A DNA stretch of 10,527 bases from an uncultured Bilophila sp. Its GTDB lineage: Bacteria > Desulfobacterota > Desulfovibrionia > Desulfovibrionales > Desulfovibrionaceae. The DNA lies in the NCBI GenBank assembly GCA_902373525.1, contig CABKMN010000077.1, positions 1 to 10,527 of the forward strand, read 5' to 3'. Under the pieces are notes generated by a model. The model worked only from the letters and a program-made list of their open reading frames with translations, did not search any database and was not told the DNA's origin. A program made the position numbers and the translations under genes. Positions 1 to 6,289 of the stretch are shown here, piece after piece; positions within the stretch are counted from its first letter, which is position 1; every line of letters begins with the position of its first letter.

Positions 1-8
1 GATGGGGT

Positions 9-62
9 TTGGGGAAGGGAGGGGGAACCTTTCTCCAGAAAGGTTCCCCCTCCCTTCCCCAA
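9..62 (-). terminator. Long perfect palindrome after the activase gene, probable terminator
   Basis: The two 26-base arms are perfectly complementary around a central CC; in RNA the hairpin would close with a small loop near CTCCAG. It begins four bases beyond the activase stop codon (67-69), where a terminator is expected. The arms are purine-rich on the plus strand and pyrimidine-rich on the minus strand. No clear U-tract follows on the minus strand (the next bases are ACCCC), so it may act as a strong 3' end stabiliser or a two-way terminator. Its core recurs at the other end of the window. Confidence 0.7.
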
Positions 63-66
63 TCTG

Positions 67-3000
67 CTACGCGAGATTCGTCACCTCGTCGCCGTTGCCG
101 CCGCCGATGGTGTTTTCGAGCTTGTCCTTGAGGTTGTCGCGGAGCCGCCCGGCGAGCTGGGCGACGGCCTCGTTGAGCCCTGCGGGCGCGGGATCGCCCG
201 GCTGCTCCTGTGGGAGGCGGTCGTGGGCCACGGACATGAACAGCTTGATCCGGTTGATCTGGTTGGCTTCGCTGCTGCCGGGGTCGTAATCCACCGCCAT
301 GAGGTTCGCCTGAGGCCGGATGCGCTTCAATTCCTTGATCACGCCCTTGCCCGTGATGTGGTTCGGCAGGCACCCGAACGGCTGGAGGCAGAGCACGTTG
401 CCCACGCCGTGGTCGATGAGTTCCAGCATCTCCGCCGTGAGCAGCCAGCCTTCACCGGCCTGATTGCCCGTGGAGACGATGCCCCGGACGCTCCGGGCGA
501 GATCGGCGATCCGGGAAACCGGCAGAAACCGGCTTCCTTCCAGCGCCCGGCGCATGGCGTCGCGCAGGGACTCGATGCGTTTGATCAGGAACCAGTTGCC
601 GAACGCCGAAAGGCCGCTTCCGCCCATGTGCTTCCAGCGATAGACGGGGTCCATCAGGCAGTAGAGGAAAAAGTCCGTGAGGTCGGTCAGCACCGGCTCG
701 CCGCCTTCCTCCATGATATGCCGGACCACCTGATTGTTGGCGTCGGGATGATACTTGAGCAGAATCTCGCCCACGATGCCCACGCGCGGGCGGGCGTCGC
801 GATCCTGCCGGAGGGCCGAAAAGTCGCGGACGATGCCGCGCATGTGCGTCTTGAACAGGGCGCCGTCCCCACGCGCCGCACTGAAACGGACCCGGTTCAT
901 CCAGTAGGCCAGCAGGTCGTCCGTGTCCCCGGCGCGGCGTTCGTGCGCCCGCGTGGACAGCGACACGCGCTGGAGCATGTCCCCGTAGAGGCAGCTCAGG
1001 ATCATCCGGTGCAGCAGCCGCGCGGACACGCTGAATCCGGGCTGATCGTTCAGGGAGCCGCCGCTCAGGGTGAGCACGGGCACGTCCGGGAATCCGGCTT
1101 CGCGCAGGGCCTTGCGGAGCAGGGCCGGGTAGTTCGTCGCCCGGCAGGGGCCGCAGGTCTGCGCCAGCAGCAGGGCCGTACGCTTCGGGTCGCATCGGCC
1201 GCTTTGCAGGGCCTCGACGAGCTGCCCGATGACCACGATGGCGGGATAGCAGGCGTCGTTATGCACATAGTTGAGGCCGGTTTCGATGGCGTTGCGGCTC
1301 ACCGTGGGCAGCACTTCCAGATGGTAGCCCGCGCTGGAAATGGCCTTGCCGAGGATGTCGAAGTGCAGGGGCGACATCTGTGGGGCGAGGATGGTGTGGG
1401 TCTGGCGCATGGCCCTGGTGAACGCCGGGCGCGACGCCGAAACCTGCCGGGTCGCGGCGGAGGACGCGGGGGAGGGGGCGGGGCGCTCCTCCACGGCGGC
1501 GAGCAGGGAGCGGATGCGGATGCGAGCCGCGCCGAGGGACGCGCCTTCGTCGATCTTGATGAGCGTGTGCAGCTTTCCGGCGCGGGCGAGGATTTCCGTA
1601 ACCTGATCCGTGGTCACGGCGTCGAGGCCGCATCCGAACGAGGTGAGCTGGACGAGTTCGAGGTTGGGACGCCCGCAGACCAGCGCCGTGGCCCGGTAGA
1701 GCCGGGAATGGTAGGTCCACTGGTCCACCACCCGAAGCGGTTCGTCGAGGCGTCCGAGATGGGCCACGCTGTCCTCGCTGAGCACGGTGGCCCCGAGCGA
1801 GGCGATGAGTTCGGGCAGGCCGTGGTGCACGGCGGGATCGGCGTGATAGGGGCGGCCCGAAAGCACGATGCCGAGTTTGCCGGTCCGGTCCAGCTCCGCG
1901 AGGATGCGTTCGCCTTCGGCCCGCAGCTCGGCCCGGTAGGCTTCCTGTTCGCGGGCGGCGGCGCGCACGGCCTCCCGGAGTTCCTTTCTGGGGATGTCGA
2001 ACAGGGCGTGGAGCGCATCCACGAGCGTATCGGGACGTTCGAGGGACACGTAGGGCGTGTACAGCGTACAGTCCTTTTCCAGCAGCTCGTCCGTGTTCAG
2101 GCGGATGACTTCGGGGTAACCCGCCACCACCGGGCAGTTGTAGCAGTCGGCGGCGGTTTCGACCTCCTTGCGGTCGCGGGGCAGGCAGGGGAAGAAGATG
2201 CGCTTGAGCCCCCGCCGGAGGAGGGCGGCGACGTGTCCGTGCGCGAGCTTCGCCGGGTAGCAGACCGTCTGCGAGGGCATGGAGGACAGCCCGAGGTCGA
2301 AGAGTTCCTTGCCGGACGGCGGGGAAAGTTCCACGCTGTAGCCCAGTTCCGTAAACAGAGTGAACCAGAACGGGTAGTGCTCGTACATGTTGAGCACGCG
2401 GGGGATGCCGATGCGTCCGCGCGGCGCTTCGTCCGGCGGCAGGGGCTCGTACCCGAACAGGCGGCGCTCCTTCCACGCGTAGAGGTTGGGCATGGACGGG
2501 CGGACGGCTTCGCCGCCGGACGCACCGCGTTCGCAGCGGTTGCCCGAGACGAGCTTCCGGCCGTTGGAAAAACGGTTGACCGTGAGCAGGCAATGGTTGC
2601 CGCAGCCCTTGCAGCGCAGGGTTTTGGTGGAAATGTCGAGGGAACGCAGGGCTTCCGAAGACAGAGGCGCGGGGGCCTCGCCGTCGGGGGTGCGACGGCG
2701 GGCGATCAGGGCCGCGCCGTACGCGCCCATGAGCCCGGCGATGTCGGGCCGGTACACATGGCGGTCGAGCAGGCGTTCCATGACCCGCAGCAGAGCGTCG
2801 TTCATGAAGGAGCCGCCCTGCACCAGCACCCGGTCCCCGAGTTCGGCCGGGGTGCGGAGGCGCAGGACCTTGTACAGCGCGTTGCGGGCCACGGCGTAGC
2901 ACAGCCCGGCGGCGATGTCCCCGATGTCCGCGCCTTCCTTCTGGGCCTGTTTGACCTTGGAATTCATGAACACGGTGCAGCGTGATCCGAGGTCCACGGG

Positions 3001-4452
3001 ATGCCGGGCGAACAGGGCGGCGCGGACGAACTCGTCCATGCTCAGGTTGAGGCTGCGGGCGAAGGTTTCGAGGAAGGCCCCGCACCCGGCGGAGCAGGCT
3101 TCGTTCAGGGTCACGCCCGCGATGAGGCCGTTGCGGGCCTTGAGGCATTTCATGTCCTGCCCGCCGATGTCGATGACGTAGGTGGCGTCGGGCACGAGGC
3201 GGCAGGCGGCCTTGAGGTGGGCCACCGTCTCCACGTCCGCGGACCGGGAGCCGAGGGCGGCCTGCGCGAGCTGCGCGCCGTAGCCCGTGGCGGCGCTGGA
3301 TTGTATCCACGCGCCTTCGGGCAGGCTGTCCGCGAGGTCCGCGAGGTAAGGCAGGAGCCGGGCGAGGGGATCGCCCTGATTGCGTTCGTACCATGAGGTC
3401 AGCACCGCGCCGTCGGCGTCCGCGAGTACGGCCTTGACCGTGGTGGAGCCGAGGTCCACGCCGAGGAACAGCGGGCCGGAGGCCGCGGCGAGCGGTTTGC
3501 GCGGGGCCGCGTCCCGGTTGTGGCGGTCGCGGAACAGGGCGTAGTCGGCCTCATCCTCGAACAGCGGCGGCAGGGAGGCGGTCCGCTCCCCGGCGTCGCG
3601 GGGCAGGCGGGCCCGCGCGGCGAGTTCGTCCAGCGGCACGGGATCGGTCTTCGCGCTGGACGCGCCGGGCAGGCCCACAAGGCTCAGGGCCGTGCCGAGC
3701 GCCACCATGTACTGGGCGTTCGGGAAGGGGACCACGTCGTCGGGCGCGAGCCGGAGCGTGGCGACGAAGCGTTTGCGCAGTTCGGGCAGGAAATGCAGCG
3801 GCCCGCCGAGGAAGGCGACCTTGCCCCGGATGGGGTTGCCGCAGGCCAGCCCGCCGATGGTCTGTTCCACCACGGCCTGAAAGATGGAGGCGGCGAGGTC
3901 TTCGCGCGCGACGCCCTCGTTGAGCAGGGGCACCACGTCGGTCTTGGCGAACACGCCGCAGCGGGACGCGATGGGGTACAGCGTCCCGTAGCTCGCCGCC
4001 AGCTCGTTGAGCCCGGCGGCGTCGGTGTGCAGCAGGGCGGCCATCTGGTCGATGAACGCGCCCGTGCCGCCCGCGCAGGCCTCGTTCATGCGCAGGTCCA
4101 TGCCCTGACTGAGATAGAGGATTTTGGCGTCTTCGCCGCCGAGTTCCACCGCCACGTCGGTCTGGGGGGCCAATACGGCGATTGCCCGCGAGGCGGCGAC
4201 GACTTCCTGTACGAAGGGCAGGCCGAGGGCTTCGGAAAGGCCGAGGGAGGCCGAACCGGTGATTGCCGCGGAAACCGGCATGCCGGGGTAGCGGGCGGCG
4301 AGCTGGTCGAGCATGGCGGAAAGCGTCCGGCGGACGGCGGCCCCGTGGCGCACGTACTGCGCTTCAAGCAGCTTTCCGTCCGCCGCGACGAGCGCGAGCT
4401 TGGCGGTGGTCGAACCGACGTCCAGCCCCAAAAACACTCTCTTGTCCATCAT
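67..4452 (-). CDS. Giant BadF/BcrA/HgdC-type acyl-CoA dehydratase activase-related protein
   Basis: This 1461-residue protein has two ATPase modules of the BcrAD/BadFG (CoA-enzyme activase) family. Module 1 (about 4-262) shows LGLDVGSTTAK, ELGGEDAK, NEACAGGTGAF (C126) and SRCGVF (C165). Module 2 (about 327-585) shows LGVDLGSTTVK, DIGGQDMK, NEACSAGCGAF (C453) and SRCTVF (C492). A cysteine box follows (C614, C617, C621, C640), then a DUF2229-like region (681-975) and a second similar region (1018-1405), separated by an Ala/Pro/Ser-rich linker (about 988-1010). In characterised relatives (HgdC) the ATPase dimer holds one [4Fe-4S] cluster and drives ATP-dependent low-potential electron transfer to a 2-hydroxyacyl-CoA dehydratase. 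The length matches the stand-alone giant members, whose substrate is unknown. Probably cytosolic. AAGGAG lies 4 bases before the first of two tandem ATGs (4452 and 4449), so the second is possible. No dehydratase subunit genes lie nearby. The family is certain, the reaction is not. Confidence 0.92.
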   Translation of the reverse strand: MMDKRVFLGLDVGSTTAKLALVAADGKLLEAQYVRHGAAVRRTLSAMLDQLAARYPGMPVSAAITGSASLGLSEALGLPFVQEVVAASRAIAVLAPQTDVAVELGGEDAKILYLSQGMDLRMNEACAGGTGAFIDQMAALLHTDAAGLNELAASYGTLYPIASRCGVFAKTDVVPLLNEGVAREDLAASIFQAVVEQTIGGLACGNPIRGKVAFLGGPLHFLPELRKRFVATLRLAPDDVVPFPNAQYMVALGTALSLVGLPGASSAKTDPVPLDELAARARLPRDAGERTASLPPLFEDEADYALFRDRHNRDAAPRKPLAAASGPLFLGVDLGSTTVKAVLADADGAVLTSWYERNQGDPLARLLPYLADLADSLPEGAWIQSSAATGYGAQLAQAALGSRSADVETVAHLKAACRLVPDATYVIDIGGQDMKCLKARNGLIAGVTLNEACSAGCGAFLETFARSLNLSMDEFVRAALFARHPVDLGSRCTVFMNSKVKQAQKEGADIGDIAAGLCYAVARNALYKVLRLRTPAELGDRVLVQGGSFMNDALLRVMERLLDRHVYRPDIAGLMGAYGAALIARRRTPDGEAPAPLSSEALRSLDISTKTLRCKGCGNHCLLTVNRFSNGRKLVSGNRCERGASGGEAVRPSMPNLYAWKERRLFGYEPLPPDEAPRGRIGIPRVLNMYEHYPFWFTLFTELGYSVELSPPSGKELFDLGLSSMPSQTVCYPAKLAHGHVAALLRRGLKRIFFPCLPRDRKEVETAADCYNCPVVAGYPEVIRLNTDELLEKDCTLYTPYVSLERPDTLVDALHALFDIPRKELREAVRAAAREQEAYRAELRAEGERILAELDRTGKLGIVLSGRPYHADPAVHHGLPELIASLGATVLSEDSVAHLGRLDEPLRVVDQWTYHSRLYRATALVCGRPNLELVQLTSFGCGLDAVTTDQVTEILARAGKLHTLIKIDEGASLGAARIRIRSLLAAVEERPAPSPASSAATRQVSASRPAFTRAMRQTHTILAPQMSPLHFDILGKAISSAGYHLEVLPTVSRNAIETGLNYVHNDACYPAIVVIGQLVEALQSGRCDPKRTALLLAQTCGPCRATNYPALLRKALREAGFPDVPVLTLSGGSLNDQPGFSVSARLLHRMILSCLYGDMLQRVSLSTRAHERRAGDTDDLLAYWMNRVRFSAARGDGALFKTHMRGIVRDFSALRQDRDARPRVGIVGEILLKYHPDANNQVVRHIMEEGGEPVLTDLTDFFLYCLMDPVYRWKHMGGSGLSAFGNWFLIKRIESLRDAMRRALEGSRFLPVSRIADLARSVRGIVSTGNQAGEGWLLTAEMLELIDHGVGNVLCLQPFGCLPNHITGKGVIKELKRIRPQANLMAVDYDPGSSEANQINRIKLFMSVAHDRLPQEQPGDPAPAGLNEAVAQLAGRLRDNLKDKLENTIGGGNGDEVTNLA

Positions 4453-4706
4453 GCTTCTCCTTACCAGCCTTACGGCGCAGGCCCTTCCGTCGGCGTACCC
4501 CCCGCATGCGGCCGCTCCGCGCCATGACGCAACAGGAATCCCGTTGAAGAAAAGGGACTTTTCCCTTTCCTTATCTCTATAACATCATATCGCTTTTTTC
4601 CAGACCCGCATGCTTCTTTAAAAAGCATTTAGTATCAATATGTTCTGTTTGATGTCGACAATAGCGTTCAAAACGGGACAGTTCCGTGACGTTTCCGGGA
4701 GCGTTT
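4453..4706. other. Gap between permease and activase genes
   Basis: This 254-base gap contains no credible gene. Positions 4540-4690 are clearly more AT-rich than the surroundings. It holds a terminator-like hairpin (listed separately), a 6-bp hairpin ATGCTT/AAGCAT at 4610-4628 with a 7-base loop, and a 10-bp palindrome CCGCATGCGG at 4502-4511. The activase promoter must lie here on the minus strand unless it is read through from the permease. I found no hexamer pair good enough to name, and no riboswitch fold I can recognise. Confidence 0.4.
4547..4568 (-). terminator. Candidate intrinsic terminator between permease and activase
   Basis: On the minus strand a 7-bp stem AAAGGGA/TCCCTTT with loop AAAG is followed by TCTTC, so the U-tract is short and interrupted. 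It lies about 140 bases past the permease stop and about 95 bases before the activase start. It could end the permease transcript, or act as a leader hairpin if the activase promoter lies further upstream. Confidence 0.4.
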
Positions 4707-5774
4707 CTACAAGATTCCGGAGAGGGACAAAAGCGGCGTTGCATTGAACAGCCAGCCCGCAAGCGTACAGAAAACGAACAGTACGCCGAGGAACAGCGCC
4801 AGCAGCTTCCCGCGCATGACCTGCCGCAGCATGAGCAGTTCGGGCAGGCTTACCGCCACAGTGCCCAGACAGAACGCCAGCGCGGTTCCGGCGGGAACGC
4901 CCTTGAGCAGCAGGCTCTCAAGGACGGGCACGACGCCGGTCACGTTGGCGTACAGCGGGATTCCCGCCGCTGCCGCCGCCGGGACGGTCCACCATTGCCC
5001 CGCGCCGAGGTGCTCCACAACCCACGCCTCGGGCACATAGCCGTGGAGCAGCGCGCCGACGCCCACGCCCGCCACCGCCCACGGGGCCACCTTGCGGAAG
5101 ATGTTCCGGGTTTCGCCGAGCGCGAAACGGTGGCGTTCTTCCCATGACGGGCGCGGGGAAGGGGCCGCCCCGCAGGCGCAGATCGGGCGCAGTTCCACCA
5201 GCCCCGGTTTGGGCTTCGCGAGCGGCCTGATCCAGCGATCCGCCCGTATCGCGTCCATGAACAGCCCGCCCGCGATCCCGGCGAGCATCCCCGTAGCCAC
5301 ATACGCCAGCGCGAAAGGCCACCCGAGCAGGCTCCCAAGCATGATCACGGCGATTTCGTTGATCATCGGGGAGGTGATGAGGAACGACATGGTGATGCCG
5401 AAGGGAATCTTCGCCGTGGTGAACCCTACGAACAGAGGAATGCTCGAACAGGAGCAGAACGGCGTCACGGCCCCGAACGCCGCCCCGAGGGCATAGCCGA
5501 CGCCGCGCCGCGTGCCCGCGAGCCGGGCTCGGAGGCGTTCCGTCCGCAGTCCCGCCCGAGCGAAAGCCACACCGTATACCATGAGTCCCAGCAGGAGGAG
5601 TATTTTTACGGTGTCGTATACGAAAAAGTGTACGGCCCCGCCCGCCGTGGACTCGGGGGCCAGCCCCAGCAGTCCGTAGGTCAGCCACGCCGCCAGCGAA
5701 TCGTTCGCGGCGTAGACTGCCGTCCACAGGACGAGCGCCGCGACGCCTTTTCCCAGAAGTCGTTTTTCGTTCAT
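4707..5774 (-). CDS. DUF318/UPF0718 membrane permease, ArsP-like, with TPFCSCS motif
   Basis: This 355-residue inner-membrane protein has about eight to ten hydrophobic segments, including roughly 11-33, 50-71, 92-118, 125-148, 153-173, 228-246, 262-290 and 325-345. The family signature TPFCSCSSIP is at 104-113 (C107, C109), and a second glycine-rich segment GIPLYANVTG is at 271-280. This family includes ArsP, which exports trivalent organoarsenicals through a thiol pair, and proteins named as Cu/Zn efflux transporters (SO_0444 type). A hydrophilic loop (about 176-225) carries another CxC pair, C199 and C201. The gene sits 92 bases after an ArsR-family gene but behind its own operator and promoter, which supports metalloid or metal export. 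ATG 5774 was chosen because AAGGA lies 6 bases before it; ATG 5780, two codons earlier, is also possible. The open frame continues upstream through arsR, but that extension is a shadow. Substrate not determined. Confidence 0.87.
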   Translation of the reverse strand: MNEKRLLGKGVAALVLWTAVYAANDSLAAWLTYGLLGLAPESTAGGAVHFFVYDTVKILLLLGLMVYGVAFARAGLRTERLRARLAGTRRGVGYALGAAFGAVTPFCSCSSIPLFVGFTTAKIPFGITMSFLITSPMINEIAVIMLGSLLGWPFALAYVATGMLAGIAGGLFMDAIRADRWIRPLAKPKPGLVELRPICACGAAPSPRPSWEERHRFALGETRNIFRKVAPWAVAGVGVGALLHGYVPEAWVVEHLGAGQWWTVPAAAAAGIPLYANVTGVVPVLESLLLKGVPAGTALAFCLGTVAVSLPELLMLRQVMRGKLLALFLGVLFVFCTLAGWLFNATPLLSLSGIL

Positions 5775-5788
5775 GTCCATTCCTTTCC

Positions 5789-5810
5789 TATTTGGCTTTT
5801 TATACAAATA
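5789..5810. promoter_or_regulatory. Candidate ArsR operator upstream of the permease
   Basis: The half-sites TATTTG and CAAATA flank a 10-base spacer, giving a 22-bp dyad with perfect 6-bp arms. It matches the site before the repressor gene at 20 of 22 positions, in opposite orientation relative to the downstream gene. It ends 14 bases before the permease ATG and covers the likely -10 box. ArsR/SmtB repressors typically bind dyads of about this size. That the neighbouring ArsR protein binds it is inference. Confidence 0.65.
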
Positions 5811-5827
5811 TGAGACCGAAAAAAACG
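5799..5827 (-). promoter_or_regulatory. Candidate permease promoter
   Basis: On the minus strand TATAAA (5804-5799) is a good -10 box lying inside the operator. A -35 at 17-base spacing would be CGTTTT (5827-5822), a poor match that overlaps the U-tract of the repressor terminator. Transcription would start near 5791, leaving a short leader that contains the AAGGA site. Confidence 0.35.
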
Positions 5828-5841
5828 CCCGGAAGGGCGTT
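5819..5841 (-). terminator. Intrinsic terminator of the ArsR gene
   Basis: On the minus strand a 7-bp perfect stem AACGCCC/GGGCGTT with loop TTCC runs straight into a run of seven T (two shared with the stem). This is a classical Rho-independent terminator, 25 bases after the repressor stop codon. It makes the repressor and the permease separate transcription units. Confidence 0.82.
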
Positions 5842-5866
5842 CGCCGCAATAGACCGATGGCGCAGC

Positions 5867-6220
5867 CTAGCGTATTTTCCGGAATTCCCGGAGCTCCGTG
5901 GCCTGCGCATCCTTGAGCCGGGCGAGGAGGCGACTCCTGATCACGTCGCCGGTACAGTGGAGGAAGGTGTCGAGACAGGCGAGGGACAGGGAATAGAATA
6001 CGCTGGTGCCCCGTTTTTCCACTTCGACGATGCCGGCTTTCTTCATGACGCCGAGGTGCCGCGAAACGGTGGACAGATCGCCGCCGACCAGCTTGTGCAG
6101 GTCGCACACGCACAGCGGGCCGCGCGTCAGCGCCTCCGCCATGATCAGCCTGCTCGGATGCCCCAGCGCCTTGAAGATGTCCGCCTGCGCCGCGAAGAAG
6201 CGCCTCGTCCCCTCGTCCAT
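5867..6220 (-). CDS. ArsR/SmtB-family winged-helix repressor
   Basis: This 117-residue DNA-binding protein has the ArsR fold throughout: FKALGHPSRLIMAEAL (16-31), CVCDL (37-41), a recognition helix region around 48-65 (DLSTVSRHLGVMKKAGIV) and the wing 66-77 (EVEKRGTSVFYS). C37 and C39 form the CVC metal box that senses As(III)/Sb(III) or soft metals in classical ArsR proteins. The third cysteine of the E. coli type (CVCDLC) is replaced by His42. C82 and C89 further on could complete a thiol site. The start is clear: AAGGAG lies 5 bases before ATG 6220. A near-copy of the permease operator sits directly before the ribosome site, so autorepression and repression of the permease are likely. Its inducer (arsenite, organoarsenical or another metal) cannot be read from the sequence. 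Confidence 0.92.
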   Translation of the reverse strand: MDEGTRRFFAAQADIFKALGHPSRLIMAEALTRGPLCVCDLHKLVGGDLSTVSRHLGVMKKAGIVEVEKRGTSVFYSLSLACLDTFLHCTGDVIRSRLLARLKDAQATELREFRKIR

Positions 6221-6230
6221 GAAGACTCCT

Positions 6231-6252
6231 TGTTTGTATGAAAAGCCAAATA
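6231..6252. promoter_or_regulatory. Candidate ArsR operator upstream of its own gene
   Basis: On the plus strand TGTTTG, 10 bases, CAAATA: the same dyad as at 5789-5810 with one half-site change and one spacer change. It touches the AAGGAG of the repressor gene and covers its candidate -10 box, a good position for autorepression. Confidence 0.65.
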
Positions 6253-6275
6253 AACAATCAGGGACGGCGCGTCAA
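6247..6275 (-). promoter_or_regulatory. Candidate ArsR-gene promoter
   Basis: On the minus strand TTGACG (6275-6270, 5 of 6 to consensus) is 17 bases from TATTTG (6252-6247, 3 of 6). The -10 coincides with one operator half-site. The start would fall near 6240, about 20 bases before the ATG. I see no terminator between the amidase and this gene, so read-through from the amidase is also possible. Confidence 0.4.
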
Positions 6276-6289
6276 GCCATCTCCCGGCG

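Noticed and set aside
223..2985. 920-codon open frame on the plus strand opposite the activase gene
   Set aside because: It is the antisense of a well-supported gene. Its protein is His/Gly/Arg/Val-rich with no family motif, as expected when high GC content removes stop codons.
1259..3394. 711-codon minus-strand frame inside the activase gene
   Set aside because: Same strand, shifted frame. The product is Pro/Arg-rich and unlike any protein family, while the overlapping frame has clear motifs.
4453..4550. Possible riboswitch in the activase leader
   Set aside because: The leader is GC-rich with a few stems, but I could not match any conserved riboswitch core such as the cobalamin box.
5775..6257. 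N-terminal extension of the permease frame
   Set aside because: The open frame runs up through the repressor gene, but family length, the terminator, the operator and the AAGGA site all point to a start at 5774 or 5780.
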